Source of the DNA: Endomychus coccineus
Lineage: Eukaryota > Arthropoda > Insecta > Coleoptera > Endomychidae
Length of the DNA stretch: 64,000 nucleotides
Assembly: GCA_958510875.1 (NCBI GenBank)
Contig: CAUEHT010000011.1
Location: 52,501 to 116,500, forward strand
Reading direction: 5' to 3'
The stretch's first letter is position 1; the number at the start of each line of letters is the position of its first letter. The notes beneath the pieces are model-generated. The model was given only the letters and a program-made list of their open reading frames with translations. It searched no databases and was not told where the DNA came from. Below are positions 1-12,840 of the stretch, piece after piece. The translations under genes and the position numbers were made by a program.

Positions 1-1
1 A

Positions 2-493
2 ATTATCAAGGGAACTCCGTTCAAGGGTACCACAGGCCTCTATAATTTGATATTTTACAGAGATGTTCTACCTGATACTTACACTGCGGAAGATGGGAAA
101 AATTACAGTCAAATGATGGAAATGACTAGTGCCCATAGACGAAATAACGATCCAGCTGATCGAATAAAATACACAGTAAAATACAAACATGTACTGAAAC
201 CTTTGATTAATTCCATGAAAAGACCCAGAGCCAAAACATACACTGGAAGTGCATATATCAAAAATGATATGCTTGAATATAACGAGAAACCTATCGAATA
301 TGTTTATTGGGATGACGTTAACGAAATTGTGGATAGACTGAGACTTCTTGTTGCATCCTCGCATGCAGGTAACGATAATCATCACAACGAGATAATATCT
401 ATAATAGAAGAATTGATAGAGGCAGGGGTAATTGAACAAAAACCAGGTGTAAGACAAATTCATCACAGTTATAAAGATGGTTTCAATGGATAA
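2..493 (+). CDS. DUF8207-like protein of Polinton-like element, copy 1 (C-terminal part)
   Basis: The window opens inside this gene. The reading frame is open from base 2 to the stop at 493 and matches the last ~160 residues of the copy 3 protein (58,662-59,717) almost residue for residue, including the GTPFKGTTGLYNL stretch and the YT.EDGKNYSQMMEMT stretch. That signature resembles the DUF8207 family, which I recall from many arthropod proteins linked to Polinton-like elements; its molecular role is unknown to me. The stop overlaps the start of the next gene by 17 bp, as in copy 3. No break is visible in the part present. The family name comes from recall of the motif, not from a search. Confidence 0.72.
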   Translation: MIKGTPFKGTTGLYNLIFYRDVLPDTYTAEDGKNYSQMMEMTSAHRRNNDPADRIKYTVKYKHVLKPLINSMKRPRAKTYTGSAYIKNDMLEYNEKPIEYVYWDDVNEIVDRLRLLVASSHAGNDNHHNEIISIIEELIEAGVIEQKPGVRQIHHSYKDGFNG

Positions 494-1173
494 GTTTGGC
501 AGAGCCTCCTCTTCCATGTGGATATATGATACAAACGTATTTAATAATAATTTCAAACAAGTTCACGGACAAGGATTATTCCTAACGAGCGATGGAAGTT
601 ATGATATGGAAAATCGTAGATTGTGCAAAGTGAAATCACCGAATGATGATGGAGATGTTGCAAATAAAGTATATGTTGATAAATTAACACACAAACTGAA
701 TCTGAAAACAGAAACCAGTCTCAAAGATACCTTCAATGTTAGGGTTGATAATTTGATCAAAGATATCAACAAGGATCTGGATGAACATAAATTAACGAAT
801 GAGAAGGTTATTCTCAACATTGATAAACATCTGATGAACATTCAGAATGAATATAATGAAATGGGAATCTATATAAAATCAGAGTATAAAACAATCAGTG
901 ATAGTGTGAGGGAGAAACAGAAATGAATTGAAAGAGATCAATAACACATTTAACAGTGTGAACATGCGTCTAAATGACATTACTAGTAAAGTGGAGGCTT
1001 TAGAACGACGGATAACATCTATGGAACCTTCTAAGAAGAGACCCCCATCATCCACAACAACAACAAAGCAGGCCTCTGTGATTTCCTCACTGATAAGATG
1101 CGTAGAGAACAATTTGTGCATGAGCTTCATAAGCCGAGTAGGAAGAATTCCAAACGACGCAGAACAATCATAA
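477..1173 (+). pseudogene. Fibre-like coiled-coil protein of Polinton-like element, copy 1 (frameshifted)
   Basis: The N-terminal half reads like a phage-tail or adenovirus-type fibre shaft motif: GLFLTSDGSYD, then RRLCKVKSPNDDGDVANKVYVD. This is followed by a long heptad-rich, charged coiled coil with no Cys. The role is inferred as a trimeric receptor-binding or vertex fibre. Compared with copy 3, one extra base near 912 shifts the frame after residue ~147. The coding text continues in another frame from 928 and then loses its C-terminus to a deletion near 1,080. The start overlaps the end of the upstream DUF8207-like gene, which suggests one polycistronic or closely packed unit. Confidence 0.65.
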
Positions 1174-1397
1174 GGGACTTCAATATAGATGGAAAGACGT
1201 AAACCCAGGAATATGCAATACGACTAGGACGATGAATCAAAGCGTCAAGATTGAGATATTTAAAAATATTTTTAAGGTTATACCAACATTTTTGTATTGA
1301 GAAAATTAATTAAAAAAATATTATTTTGAGATCTTTGGTCTTTCTCCCTCCGCTCTTCAAATAACAGTGCAATCTTGAATTCTCATCAGTCTGTATT

Positions 1398-1555
1398 GAA
1401 GCGTACGCGGGAGAAGGTGTTTTCAATACGCTTATAAAGAAGCTCCCGTTTGAACTCCAAATAAATACCAGGGGCAAAACTGGGAGAACGATTGAGAAGA
1501 GGAGATCCAAGGTATCAAGTCATTCGATGAAGCTTGCAGTCAACACGATATTCCA
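1398..1555 (+). pseudogene. Phospholipase A2-like remnant, copy 1
   Basis: Matches the better-preserved copy at 60,655-60,849. One frame gives GEGVFNTLIKKLPFELQ, typical of the start of parvovirus-VP1-like PLA2 domains in invertebrate virus elements. After a frame change a later stretch gives FDEACSQHDI, the position of the catalytic HD pair (normally D-x-x-C-R-x-H-D). The calcium-loop Gly-rich segment is not recognisable. In parvoviruses such domains breach endosomal membranes during entry. Here the gene is too broken to act. Confidence 0.42.
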
Positions 1556-1643
1556 TGCAATATAACACTTATAATTGTAGCCAGTTATGTTTGGAATTCC
1601 TCTCTAACACTTCAGTTGTGGTCGACTAACATTGCATTTTATT

Positions 1644-1655
1644 AGTATATAAATA
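1644..1655 (+). promoter_or_regulatory. TATA-type promoter of penton gene, copy 1
   Basis: TTAGTATATAAATAG lies about 30 bp before the penton start codons. The same TAGTATATAAA core occurs before the copy 3 penton (60,899) and before both ATPase copies (57,866 on + and about 46,905 on -), so it looks like an element-wide promoter motif. Confidence 0.5.
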
Positions 1656-1657
1656 GA

Positions 1658-2415
1658 TTGTTGATGAAGTTTTCATCAATAATGTCTCAGACGTTCACTA
1701 TCACGGGTAAGAGCTCCCGCTTATCTGTAGATTTTCACTCACCTATAGAACTAGATCCTCATTCATATTATTCTATCGCACTTGTTGGTTTGCATATGTA
1801 CAATAGCATCCCAAACATTGAAAAAGGTTTTGATAAATTTTATTATGAAGATGTGAAGGGTGAGGAAAAATTAGTTACTATACCTACGTGGTCCTACGAG
1901 TTGACAGACATCGAAGATTTCATACAAAGTACATTTTGTGGGATAAGAGTGAAGCTAGAAGAGCGTGACCGGAAATTATCAATAAAATCTAACAACAACA
2001 CTCTACACACAGAGCTGAAGAGTGATTCTAAAGTGGATTTCATTCCTCAAGATAGTATAAGCGAACTGTTGGGGTTCAGCAAAAAGACATTGACATCTCG
2101 TGAACTACACGTATCTGATCGACCTATAAACATAATCAAAGTTCAAACTATTAGAGTGGAGTGTAACTTAACCGCAGGAGCATATTATAACAATAAGATA
2201 CCTCATACGATATATGAGTTCTCACCTCTTGTACCACCTGGGTTTTCCAGCCGAAGAATCTCATTTATCTACCGGTCATCAGCAAGACGTCCTTCGATAA
2301 CATCACGCTGAATATTTTAGATCAGAATTGGAAACCGGTAGATTTTCGTGGAGAAGAAATCATTATACGGTTGGAGTTGAAAAAGACCGCTAGGGATTAT
2401 GGCTTCCAACAATAA
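1658..2415 (+). pseudogene. Penton-like minor capsid protein, copy 1 (frameshifted)
   Basis: Resembles the single-jelly-roll penton or minor capsid protein of Polintons: the ALVGLHMYNSIPNI block, the KFYYEDV block, SYELTDIEDFIQ, ELLGFSKK and YYNNKIPHTIYEFSPLVP. These match known arthropod Polinton proteins in order and spacing. The first Met is at 1,658; a second at 1,682 (MSQTF) may be the true start. A deletion of about ten bases after PPGF (near 2,250) shifts the frame, and the original frame resumes downstream and ends at 2,415. The family predicts one pentamer at each capsid vertex. Confidence 0.7.
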
Positions 2416-2501
2416 ATAATAATCCAATTCTCACCACCACTCATTATATGGAAGGAATTCAACTGAGAAGGTTGTTGTTGCAGTAGCCATCACTTGAGAA
2501 C

Positions 2502-2648
2502 ATGGGTTTGGATTTAAGCAATAAAAGACATCTCCATAGTGGTCATCAGTCATTATCTACACTATCATTGGAAAATATAAATTTTTTGATGTCCCTTGGT
2601 TACAATGTCGGAAAAACTTCAAATATTCAACGAGCCAAACTTCATTGA
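2502..2648 (+). CDS. Small ORF overlapping the capsid gene start, copy 1 (48 aa)
   Basis: An ATG-to-stop ORF between the penton and capsid genes that overlaps the capsid start codon by 44 bp in another frame. It is kept open in all three copies, with constant ends (MGLD..NKRH and FL.SLGYNVGKTSNIQRAKLH). Copies 2 and 3 have one and two extra 10-residue EKVASASLSL-type units in the middle that copy 1 lacks. No domain recognised. Conservation of the frame while the neighbouring genes break suggests it is real. Part of its conservation comes from the overlapped capsid start. Confidence 0.45.
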   Translation: MGLDLSNKRHLHSGHQSLSTLSLENINFLMSLGYNVGKTSNIQRAKLH

Positions 2649-3807
2649 AGACATCATCCGGGAGAAAACTCATACCTACTATCCACACACAACATCTTTT
2701 GGTAACAGCGATGAAATTGAGATATTAATCAATCAAATAGATGTGTTGGTAGATTTGTCCTCGTCTGCTTTATTCATCGAGCTAGAATTCCAGCCAGAAG
2801 CAAGTGGTGATGGTGAATGTAAACTAACGAATAATTTCGGAGCGTTTCTCTTCGAATATATCAGTTATGAATTGAATGGAAAAGAGATAGACAAAGTACG
2901 TGATCCTGGTATTGTCAGCACCATCAGAGCTTATCTAACATATGCCAAACATGAATCTATACCTCTAGCTATTTCTGGATGGTCATTTAAGGATGCATTG
3001 AGTTCAGTCTACAATAATAAAATCAATTTATGGATACCGTTGAATTTTCTACTAGGCCTATTCATTGACTATAACAAAGTTTTGAGTGGAAAACATAAGC
3101 TGCGCTTAATAAGATCTCGAACCGATAACGATTGCATTACTAATAGCACAATCACGAAAACGGCTAAAATAAATGTGAAGACGATAGCATTGAAAGTGCG
3201 ACATGTGTTTCCAAGTGATCAAGTTAAATTTCAAATGTTGGAGAATTTGAGTGCTGAGAAACCTATTTTGATTCCATTTAGCAGCTAGGATGTGCATGAA
3301 AATCCTTTGATAAAGGAGAGCACTCGTGACATTCGGGCTGTTAAAACTTCAATGAATTTGGAACGTATCAGATATGTGATTCTAGATTTCCAAACTGATC
3401 GAAAAAATAATCCTATCAAGCACAGTGCATATTTCGATAATATAAACTTACTAAATGTAAAATTATACTTGAATTCAGAGTGTTATCCATATGAAGCAAT
3501 GAAATTGAATTTCACCGACCAGCAATACGTGGAAGCATACCAGATGTACTATGATTTCCAGAAATCATTTTCAAATAAAATAATAAGCGAACCCCTGTTA
3601 GATTATATAGCATTCAAGAATAGAGCAATTTTTGTGATTGACTGTTCAAAACAAAACGATGCTTTAAAGTCATCAACAGTTGGTGTCAAACTAGAGATGG
3701 AAAGTTTCCTGAATTTCCCCAAAAACACCAGGGCTTATTGCATCATCATTAACGATCGTATAATGGAGTATTCTTCGATTACAGGATCAGTTCGGAGTTT
3801 AGTGTGA
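2605..3807 (+). pseudogene. Major capsid protein (double jelly-roll type), copy 1, one amber codon
   Basis: Reads as one frame of 400 codons with a single in-frame TAG at 3,286-3,288, where copies 2 and 3 have a Trp codon. Diagnostic blocks are ASGDGECKLTNNFGAFLFEY, SYELNGKEIDKVRDPGI, WIPLNFLLGLF, LRLIRSRTDND and, in the C-terminal half, SAYFDNINLLNVKLYLNSE. These match the Polinton/adintovirus capsid type that forms trimeric hexon-like capsomers. The start is the ATG at 2,605; the frame is open a few codons further upstream without an ATG. This is the least damaged of the three capsid copies. Confidence 0.75.
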
Positions 3808-3939
3808 AGAACCATGAATCATAATGTTATTATTTTAATTCTAAATGATGTACTATCAAAATGTATTTTTCTGAATAAATGTTATTATTATTATTTCTGT
3901 AATTTCATTTCTCTCACTTTCCCGCAAGACATCACAATA

Positions 3940-4056
3940 ATGAACAAGACGTTTGGTAAAGTACAGTCCCTTGGATCAGCCCATCAGGATTGTAATCTAA
4001 ATTATAAATATCGCTTCAGAGTTAGACACAAAAAATTTATGTTACTATCTAATTAA
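3940..4056 (+). CDS. Tiny ORF downstream of capsid gene, copy 1 (38 aa)
   Basis: An ATG-to-stop ORF rich in basic and aromatic residues (YKYRFRVRHKKF). An almost identical 39-residue version lies at 63,248-63,367. Two near-identical copies are weak evidence for coding, because the flanking DNA is equally similar. It may just be 3' untranslated sequence. Confidence 0.25.
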   Translation: MNKTFGKVQSLGSAHQDCNLNYKYRFRVRHKKFMLLSN

Positions 4057-4179
4057 TAAATATAAATATATTTTTGTTTTATTACTTGCTTACATATAAT
4101 ATTCCTCGAAAAAGTGATTCAGATTATTATGCTATCTTTCCTATTTTTATAGTATGTAGTAGTGGTTATCAAACATTCT

Positions 4180-5070
4180 GCGGTAAATATTCTCTCTTAT
4201 CTCGAGTGCAGAAGCCGATAAAGTTGTCACATTCAGAACAACGGTTGTGAAAATAATAAATAACCTATCAAATCGTTGGAGCTTCTTCCTTCATGTAGGT
4301 TATCAATCTCAAACTTAATCTTTGAAGAATCTCAAATAAATCTACAGGTGATAATAGTCAAACATATTCATTTAGATTATCCAACATACAGATAATTTCT
4401 CGTAGGCTCGCAAATGATAACAATGTTGCATACAAAATAGTTTTAGGCAATTACATGGGGAAATATCGATATTCTCAAATAAAAGGTAATAATAGTGGGG
4501 TAATTTCTACAGCAGACATTTAACCTCACAACCCTGATATCAATGTTCACATTTTATTCCTCATCAGCTCATCATAGTTTAGTTATATGATTAGTGATTG
4601 ATTGATGTTTCATTTACATTTAGATGTAGCGGTAATATTATTATTATTATCGATATACACTTTTCGTTCTATTCATTAGAGTATATTTTATATTCCCCGA
4701 TTAATATTTGAGTATAAGCATATTTAACATTTAGCCATAAGAATAATAATTATTGTAAGCATAATTAGTGATTGATTGATGTTTCATTTACATTTAGATG
4801 TAGCTGCAATATTATTATCGATATCTATCCATATGTAGTTACAATATATTCATTTCTCATTATTAGAATCTAATATTATATCATAGGGGGGTTTATTTTC
4901 CATCGGTTAATGTTCGAGCATGAGCACATTTAACATTTAGTTAAGAATAATGATTATGTAACTGTTGTGTTGAAGAATGATAAATTTTCGATAATGAAAT
5001 GATCATGTAAACCCGTGAAAAATGTTCATTATAACTTTTACGCGACTGTTTGCCTACATGTTTTTAACTA

Positions 5071-5104
<34 letters not shown>

Positions 5105-5790
5105 TTTTGTTGATATTCTTGAACCATTTGTAATATTTGTATATTATGACACTATAGAATAACAATTTTGAGGTTAAATTCCATAGAATTATCTTAAACT
5201 TGAATAGTTATGATAGAAATACTCATCATAGAATAACTAATTCATACAATAATTCATAGATATTTATAATTGTACAATATTGGAATGTCTTGTATTTAAT
5301 CAAATTCAATCTATTTCAAATTGTAGTTAGCCATACATTACTCTTTCACACACAACCGATCCAATGTTTTCTGCAGTTTTAATTGGATCTTAAAACACAA
5401 GTCGGCTGCAGACGCATTTCATTAATCGAAATCATCTATTCTTTTCTAAATTACATGGAAACACTAATTTCAATTAACAATTTTGATAAAGGCAATAAAC
5501 GTTGTCGAAACGTCAAAACAGAATTTTTATTTCATTATCAGTATATATACGAACCAATATACCAAGAAAACATACAAATATATATATATATATATATATA
5601 TACGTTTTAACGAATGGAGTTTGTAAAGGTTGTGCTCGTGAAGGAAGATAGTATAGATTGCTAATGGAGATATTTATATTATTATTGGTAGTTTATTCCT
5701 CATCGAACCATCATAGTTCGTAAACGATGATGACGTCACAGACTGTTGAAGCATGTGCTAAACAAGTGTCTGAATGTTGAATCAGATCTC
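4180..5790 (+). repeat. Right terminal inverted repeat of Polinton-like copy 1
   Basis: Starts at GCGGTAAATATTCTCTC, the same inner border as copy 3's right repeat (63,486) and, inverted, its left repeat (about 56,503). Homology continues through the GATAAAGTTGTCACATTC, CTCGTAGGCTCGCAAATG and GAAATATCGATATTCTC blocks to about 4,530. Scattered matches to inverted 55,740-55,960 follow: a CATGTAAACCCGTG block near 5,010 and GGTTGTGCTCGTGAAGG near 5,630. Inside it, 4,590-4,760 and 4,763-4,940 are direct repeats sharing ATTAGTGATTGATTGATG. A TA-flanked insertion (5,066-5,610) splits the repeat. Confidence 0.65.
5066..5610. repeat. TA-flanked insertion in terminal repeat
   Basis: (TA)n runs at about 5,072-5,102 and 5,578-5,602 bracket about 470 bp with no homology to the copy 3 repeat. 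The segment AAGGCAATAAACGTTGTCGAAACGTC resembles the 3' region of retroelements that carry a CGAAACGTC motif (seen in some Penelope-like or LINE tails), so a retroelement fragment is possible. No protein recognised. Confidence 0.35.
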
Positions 5791-6089
5791 TGAATGTTAA
5801 AGCATGTGTTGACTCATGCGATAAAACATGTGCATGAATGTATTACAATCATTATGATTATTCACATTTTATTCCTCATTAGCCCATCATAGTTCGTGAA
5901 CGATGATGACGTCATCATCGTTCGTAAACTATGGTCGCCGGATTGAATCAGTTACTGTCATTAGCTTGAAGCAGTGACGTCATCATCGTTCGTAAACTAT
6001 GGTCGCCGGGTTGAATCAGTTACTGTCATTGGCTTGAAGCAGTGACGTCATCATCGTTCGTAAACTATGATCGCCGGATCTTCAATTCA

Positions 6090-6090
<1 letters not shown>
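5700..6090. promoter_or_regulatory. hr-like palindrome block (CRE-centred), inverted left-end type
   Basis: Contains a 46-bp near-perfect palindrome at 5,888-5,933 (half-site CATAGTTCGTGAACGATGA) centred on TGACGTCA. It is followed by two 68-bp tandem units that repeat the half palindrome with a GTCGCCGG and CAGTTACTGTCAT spacer. Degenerate E-box-like units (CATGTGC, CAAGTGTCTGAATGTTG) precede it. The whole of 5,730-6,205 is the reverse complement of copy 3's left interior (56,514-57,000). Role inferred as enhancer or replication origin. Confidence 0.55.
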
Positions 6091-7082
<992 letters not shown>

Positions 7083-9060
7083 TGTTAATAAACAATAATT
7101 AGTGTTAAACAAATGCGTGTCTCAGAGTATTATAAGAAAAAATTAAGAAATACAGGTTTTAAGCAAGTAATTGAATATTATCAAGTGTTAAAGTAATGAG
7201 CAAAGGTTCGCAAGGCCTACTCAATGTTCATAAACAATTTGTTAATTAATAAATAAACGAAAGAATGAAATTAGATCTGGTTATGCGATATTGGACTCGA
7301 TTTCGAATATTTTTAACTCGATGAACCCGAATTCGGTAATGTAATTGCGATGAATTGTTTATTTCATTTGTTAATAAGCAATTTGTTAATTAACAAACGA
7401 AAAAATGGAATTAGGTGGTTATGGGATATTGGACTCGATTTCGGATATTTTTAACTCGATGAACACGAATTCGGTAATAATAAATTGCAATAAATTGTTT
7501 ATTTCATTTGTTAATTAACAAATAAACGAAAAAATTAAATTTGGTCTGGTTATGCGATATTGGACTCGATTTCGGACATTTCCAACTTGATGAACACGAA
7601 TTTGGTGATTTAATAATTGCAATAAATTGTTTGTTTCATTTTTTGATAAATAATTTGTTAATTAACAAATAAACGAAACAATGAAATTAGGTGGTTATGG
7701 GATATTGGACTCGATTTCGGATATTTTTAACTCGATGAACACGAATTCGGTAATATAATTGCAATAAATTGTTTACTTCATTTGTCAATAAACAATTTGT
7801 TAATTAACAAATAAACGAAAAAATGAAATTAGGTCTGGTTATGTGATTTTGGACTCGATTTCGGATATTTTCAACTCGATGAACACGAATTCGGTAATAT
7901 AATTGCAAAAAATTGTTCATTTCATTTGTCAATAAACAATTTGTTAATTAACTAATAAACGAAAAAATGAAATTAGGTCAGGTTATGTGATTTTGGACTC
8001 GATTTCGGATATTTTCAACTCGATGAACACGAATTCGGTAATATAATTGCAAAAAATTGTTTATTTCATTTGTTAATAAAGAATTTGTTAATTAACAAAT
8101 AAACGAAAAAATGAAATTAGGTCTGGTTATGGGATGTTGGACTCGATTTCGGACATTTTCAACTTGATGAACACGAATTTGGTGATTTAATAATTGCAAT
8201 AAATTGTTTATTTCATTTGTTAATAAAATAAACGAAAAAATGAAATCAGGTCTGGTTATGCTATATTGGACTCGATTTCGGACGTTTTCAACTTGATGAA
8301 CACGAATTTGGTGATTTAATAATTGCAATAAATTGTTTATTCCATTTGTTAATGAAATAAACGAAAAAATGAAATCAGGTCTGGTTATGCTATATTGGAC
8401 TCGATTTCGGACATTTTCAACTTGATGAACACGAATTTGATGATTAAATAATTGTTAATTGTTAATTAACAAATTGTTTACTAACAAATGAGATAAACAA
8501 TTTATTGAAATTATATTAACGAATTCGTGTTCATCGAGTTAAAAATATCCGAAATCGAGTCCAATATCCCATAACCACCTAATTTAATTTTTTTGTTTAT
8601 TTGTTAACTAACAAATTGTTTATTAACAAATGAAATAAACAATTTGTTGCAATTATATCAACTATTTCGTGTTCATCGAGTTAAAAATATCCGAAATCGA
8701 GTATAATATCCCATAACCACCTAATTTAATTTTTTTGTTTATTTGTTAACTAACAAATTGTTTATTAACAAACGAAATAAACAATTTATTGCAATTATAT
8801 CAACAAATTCGTGTTCATCGAGTTAGAAATATCCGAAATGGAGTCTGATATCGCGCAAGCGGGCTAAATTTCATTTGTTCGTTAATTTGTTAATTAACAA
8901 ATAGTTTATGAACACTGAGTAAGCTTTGTGAACCTTTGTTTATTACTTCAACATTTGAAAATCTTCAATTACTTGCTTAAACCTGTACTTTTTAATTTTT
9001 TCTCATAATGCTCTGAGACACGCATTTGTTTAATACTAATTATTGTTTATCAACAATATA
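7083..9060. repeat. Large inverted-repeat satellite element, copy 1
   Basis: Opens with TTAATAAACAATAATTAGTG, then ATGCGTGTCTCAGAG, and closes with the inverse of the same text (CTCTGAGACACGCAT, then TAATTATTGTTTATC). In between are about eight tandem units of roughly 110-170 bp built on GGACTCGATTTCGGA, AACTCGATGAACACGAATTC and TTAATTAACAAATAAACGAA. From about 8,450 the units switch to the opposite strand. The whole can fold into a giant hairpin. Several units lack internal pieces. No coding signal is present. Confidence 0.8.
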
Positions 9061-9691
9061 AACAATTAGTCAGAAAAACAAACCCCGCACTTTGTTCTAG
9101 ACATCATTACGAAGAAAATGAGCCCTCACTGATCAAAATCGGCTAATAACAAAAAAATTTAAATATTAATACCTTCATTTACTGGACTAAATATTTGACT
9201 CAGAATGTGAAGATTTATTTCAAAAGGTCTATTTAGTGATATACAGGTTATTAAATCAAAAATCAAAAAACTTTCAAGCACTATTTTGAAACTACTTCAT
9301 ATAGGTATCTTCAATATATGTTTAAGATATGAGAAAGTAAGTGCGCCGGGGACCTTCATCATAGGCTAACATCTATGGTAATATGATATGAAGTAGTATC
9401 AAAATATTACTTGAAAACATGCTCATATCACTTTGATGATGTTTTTTCGATGAAATTTGTCGGTTTTCACAACTTCTAAACGTACATAAAACGTACTGTT
9501 TTTACTTTGCACTAGTGCTGTCAGAAAAGTAACTATTCGTTCCTCGGGTACCCGTTACTCAATGAGAATCGGAGTAACGCATATTCGTTGAAAAATCTAT
9601 TCGGTACTTCAGTTTCTTGTTTATCAAAACATCACACAACAAATATATGCTACACCGCTGATAAACCTTGTCGGAGTCCGGAGATATAGTA
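9061..9691. repeat. Duplicated flank, copy 1 (pairs with 12,166-12,840)
   Basis: Shares long near-identical text with 12,166-12,840, from GCACTTTGTTCTAGACATCATT through TACCTTCATTTACTGGACTA to GTCGGAGTCCGGAGATATAGT, so satellite and flank were duplicated together. The stretch CTAGTGCTGTCAGAAAAGTAA followed by GGGTACCCGTTACTC resembles a hAT-type transposon end. No gene seen. Confidence 0.7.
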
Positions 9692-10889
9692 TTTAGTAGA
9701 ATAAAAATATTACTTGAATACATGCTCACAATTTTTTTCTTCACTTGTTAAGTCTAGTATAATTCAGTTAGTATGAATGTGCAATTAATAATGCAACACC
9801 TTGTATATTGTTATAAGGAAGTGAGTAAGTAGGTACTGTTATTAGAGCTGGAATAATAAAATAGTACCTATAAAATTAAATTAATATATTTTCGACGATC
9901 CAGGAGTGATAGTTCAATAGCCGCAATTTATTATTTTCTTCAACGCATTTCTCTAACTAGTGGTAGTAATAAACTGACTAGAGAATCTCCAGGTAGTTTG
10001 TACCCTCAACTGAATGGCAATATTTGGCAATAAGAATATAAATTATGAATAAGTTATAGTAGGAAGTGGAATATTTACTTATTTGCCTACGCTTATTCTG
10101 AATTGCACAAGTCGTTATCAGAAACTACTTGATGAATCAGGCCTGGTAATTTAACGGGAAATCGATATTCTCAACTGGAACATCTACATATTTTCAATTT
10201 GGTTAAATTTCAGGTCTAGTTTAATTATTTCCACAATAAGAATTCTCAATAAAACGATAAATTTAAACACTCCTTCACCTGTCTTTCACAATTTTGGAGA
10301 GATGAATGAAAATTAGAAACTGAGACTCGAACATAACTCGCAAATAAAATTGATCCAATTCTGAATTATAATTCAAAATCAATTGAATAATTAATTTTCA
10401 TTATTCACGATACTAATTGATAATATGTCACCAATTTCTGTCAATTTTTCAGAACCATTTATATCTTCAAAAGAACTTCGGAAGACAGGAATAGCAATGA
10501 GGAAGTTTACCTTAATTTTGAATTATTCGCTAAATTTTCATACATCTACAATTAATTTGGAAGAAGTTTACAAATACACGCTACTTAGGTCATATGGAAA
10601 ATAAAAAAAGTGAAACAATGGAATTCGAATAGCAAATGCTGTTAGTGTCAAGATCTAAAATTTATTTACAAATTAAGCAACGATTCAACACCGATTTCGG
10701 AATCAGTGCACTCATTGATATTAGCCATCCTATTGATGTATTACCTATTTCTCCTAATTATTCCCTTTCAATCAGAAACATTTTGATTTGTATATTTGAT
10801 CTGTTGATCTCTCAAAATTCTTCTAAATTCTTCTTGGTATTATAGCATCATTTGTTCAATTCAAACTTATGTATCTGACCAGTTTAATT
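9692..10889. other. AT-rich interval without recognised feature
   Basis: No plausible coding frame, RNA gene or repeat stands out. The 69-residue frame at 10,636-10,845 has no recognisable motif, and its composition is that of the surrounding AT-rich DNA. Confidence 0.6.
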
Positions 10890-12165
10890 GTTTATATTGT
10901 TAATAAACAATAATTAGTGTTAAACAAATGCGTGTCTCAGGAGTATTATAAGAAAAAATTAAAAAGTACAGGTTTTAAGCAAGTAATTGTATATTTTCAA
11001 GTGTTGAAGTAATGAACAAAGGTTAACAAAGATTACTCAATGTTCATAAACAATTTGTTAATTAACAAATAAACGAAAAAATTAAATTAGGTCTGGTGAT
11101 GCGATATTGGACTCGATTTCGAATATTTTTAACTCGATGAACCCGAATTCGGTGATATAATTGCAATAAATTGTTTATTTCCTTTGTTAATGAACAATTT
11201 GTTAATAAACAAATAAACAAAAAAATGAAATTAGGTGGTTATGTGATATTGGACTCGATTTCGGATATTTTTAACTCGATGAACACGAATTCGGTTATAT
11301 AATTGCAATAGATTGTTTATTTCATTTCTTAATAAAATAGACGAAAAAATGAAATAAGGTCTGGTTATGCGATATTGGGCTCGATTTCGGACATTTTCAA
11401 CTTGATGAACAGGAATTTGGTGATTTAATAATTGCAATAAATTGTTTATTTCATTTGTTTATAAACAAAAAATGAAATTAGGTGGTTATGGGATATTGGA
11501 CTCGATTTCGGATATTTTTAACTCGATGAACACGAATTCGGTATAATTGCAATAAATTGTTTATTTCATTTGTTAATAAACAATTTGTTAATTGAAAAAT
11601 AAACGAAAAAATGAAATTAGATGGTTATGGGATATTGGCCTCGACTTCGGATATTTTTAACTCGATGAACACGAATTCGGTAATATAATTGCAATAAATT
11701 GTTTATTTCATTGGTTGATAAATTAAACGAAAAAATGAAATTAGGTCTGGTTATGCGATATTGGACTCGATTTCGGACATTTTGATCTTGATGAACACGA
11801 ATTTGGTGATTTAATAATTGCAATAAATTGTTTATTTCATTTGTTGATAAACAATTTGTTAATTAACAAATAAACGAAAAAATGAAATTAGGTGATTATG
11901 GGATATTGGACTCAATTTCGGATATTTTTAACTCGATGAACACGAATTCATCGAGTTAAAAATATCCGAAATCGAGTCTAATATCGCGCAAGCGGGCTAA
12001 ATTTAATTTTTCCGTTAAATTGTTAATCAACATTTTGTGAACCTTTGTTTATTACTTTAACACTTGAAAATATTCAATTACTTAAAACCTGTACTTTTTA
12101 ATTTTTTCTTATAATGCTCTGAGACACGCATTTGTTTAATACTAATTATTGTTTATTAACAATAT
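10890..12165. repeat. Large inverted-repeat satellite element, copy 2
   Basis: Same ends as the 7,083-9,060 element (ATTGTTAATAAACAATAATTAG at left, its inverse at right) and the same unit text, but with fewer units (about six direct). The inverted arm is almost gone: around 11,940-11,990 the forward AACTCGATGAACACGAATTC runs straight into its inverse. This shows loss of most of one arm. Confidence 0.78.
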
Positions 12166-12840
12166 AAACAATTAGTCAGGAAAATAAACCCCCGCACTTT
12201 GTTCTAGACATCATTCCGAAGAAAATGAGCCCTTACTGTTCAAAATCGGCTCATAACAAAAAAATTTAAATATTAATACCTTCATTTACTGGACTAAATA
12301 TTTGACTCAGAATGTGAAGATTAGTGCAAAAGGTTTCTATTTAGTGATATACAGGTTATAAAATCTAAAATCAAAAAAACTTTCAAGTACTGTTTTGAAA
12401 CTACTTCATATATCTTCAATATATGTTTAAGCTATTTTACCTTGAAAAATTAAAATTTTCAAGGTACCTCTTCATAATGAGAAAGTAAGTGCGCCGATGA
12501 CCTTCAACATAGGCTAACATATATGGTAATATGATATGAAGTAGTATCAAAATATTACTTGAAAACATGCTCATATCACTTTGATGATGTTTTTTCGATG
12601 AAGTTCGTCGGTTTCCACAACTTCTAAACGTACACAAAACATACTGTTTTTACTTTGAACTAGTTCTGTCAGAAAAGTAACTATTCGTTACTCGGGTACC
12701 CGTTACTCTATGAGAATCGGAGTAACGCATAGTCGTTGAAAAATCTATTCGGTACTTCAGTTACTTGTTTATCAAAACATCACACAACAAATACATGCTA
12801 AACCGCTGATGAAGCTTGTCGGAGTCCGGAGATATAGTCG
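12166..12840. repeat. Duplicated flank, copy 2
   Basis: Homologous to 9,061-9,691 with a few indels, for example a short inserted palindrome around 12,435-12,475 (TTGAAAATTTTAATTTTTCAAGG type). Homology ends abruptly at GAGATATAGT. Confidence 0.7.

Noticed and set aside
68..556. - strand frame of 162 codons opposite the DUF8207-like gene (also 59,301-59,780)
   Set aside because: A shadow of a conserved + strand gene with known-type motifs.
8092..8328. Repeated - strand frames (LLNHQIRVHQVENVRNRVQ type) at 8,092, 11,231 and 11,617
   Set aside because: They come from the satellite units and are broken in most units.
7083..12165. CRISPR-like array of spaced direct repeats
   Set aside because: The repeats are long, diverged and without unique spacers of constant length, in a eukaryotic AT-rich context.
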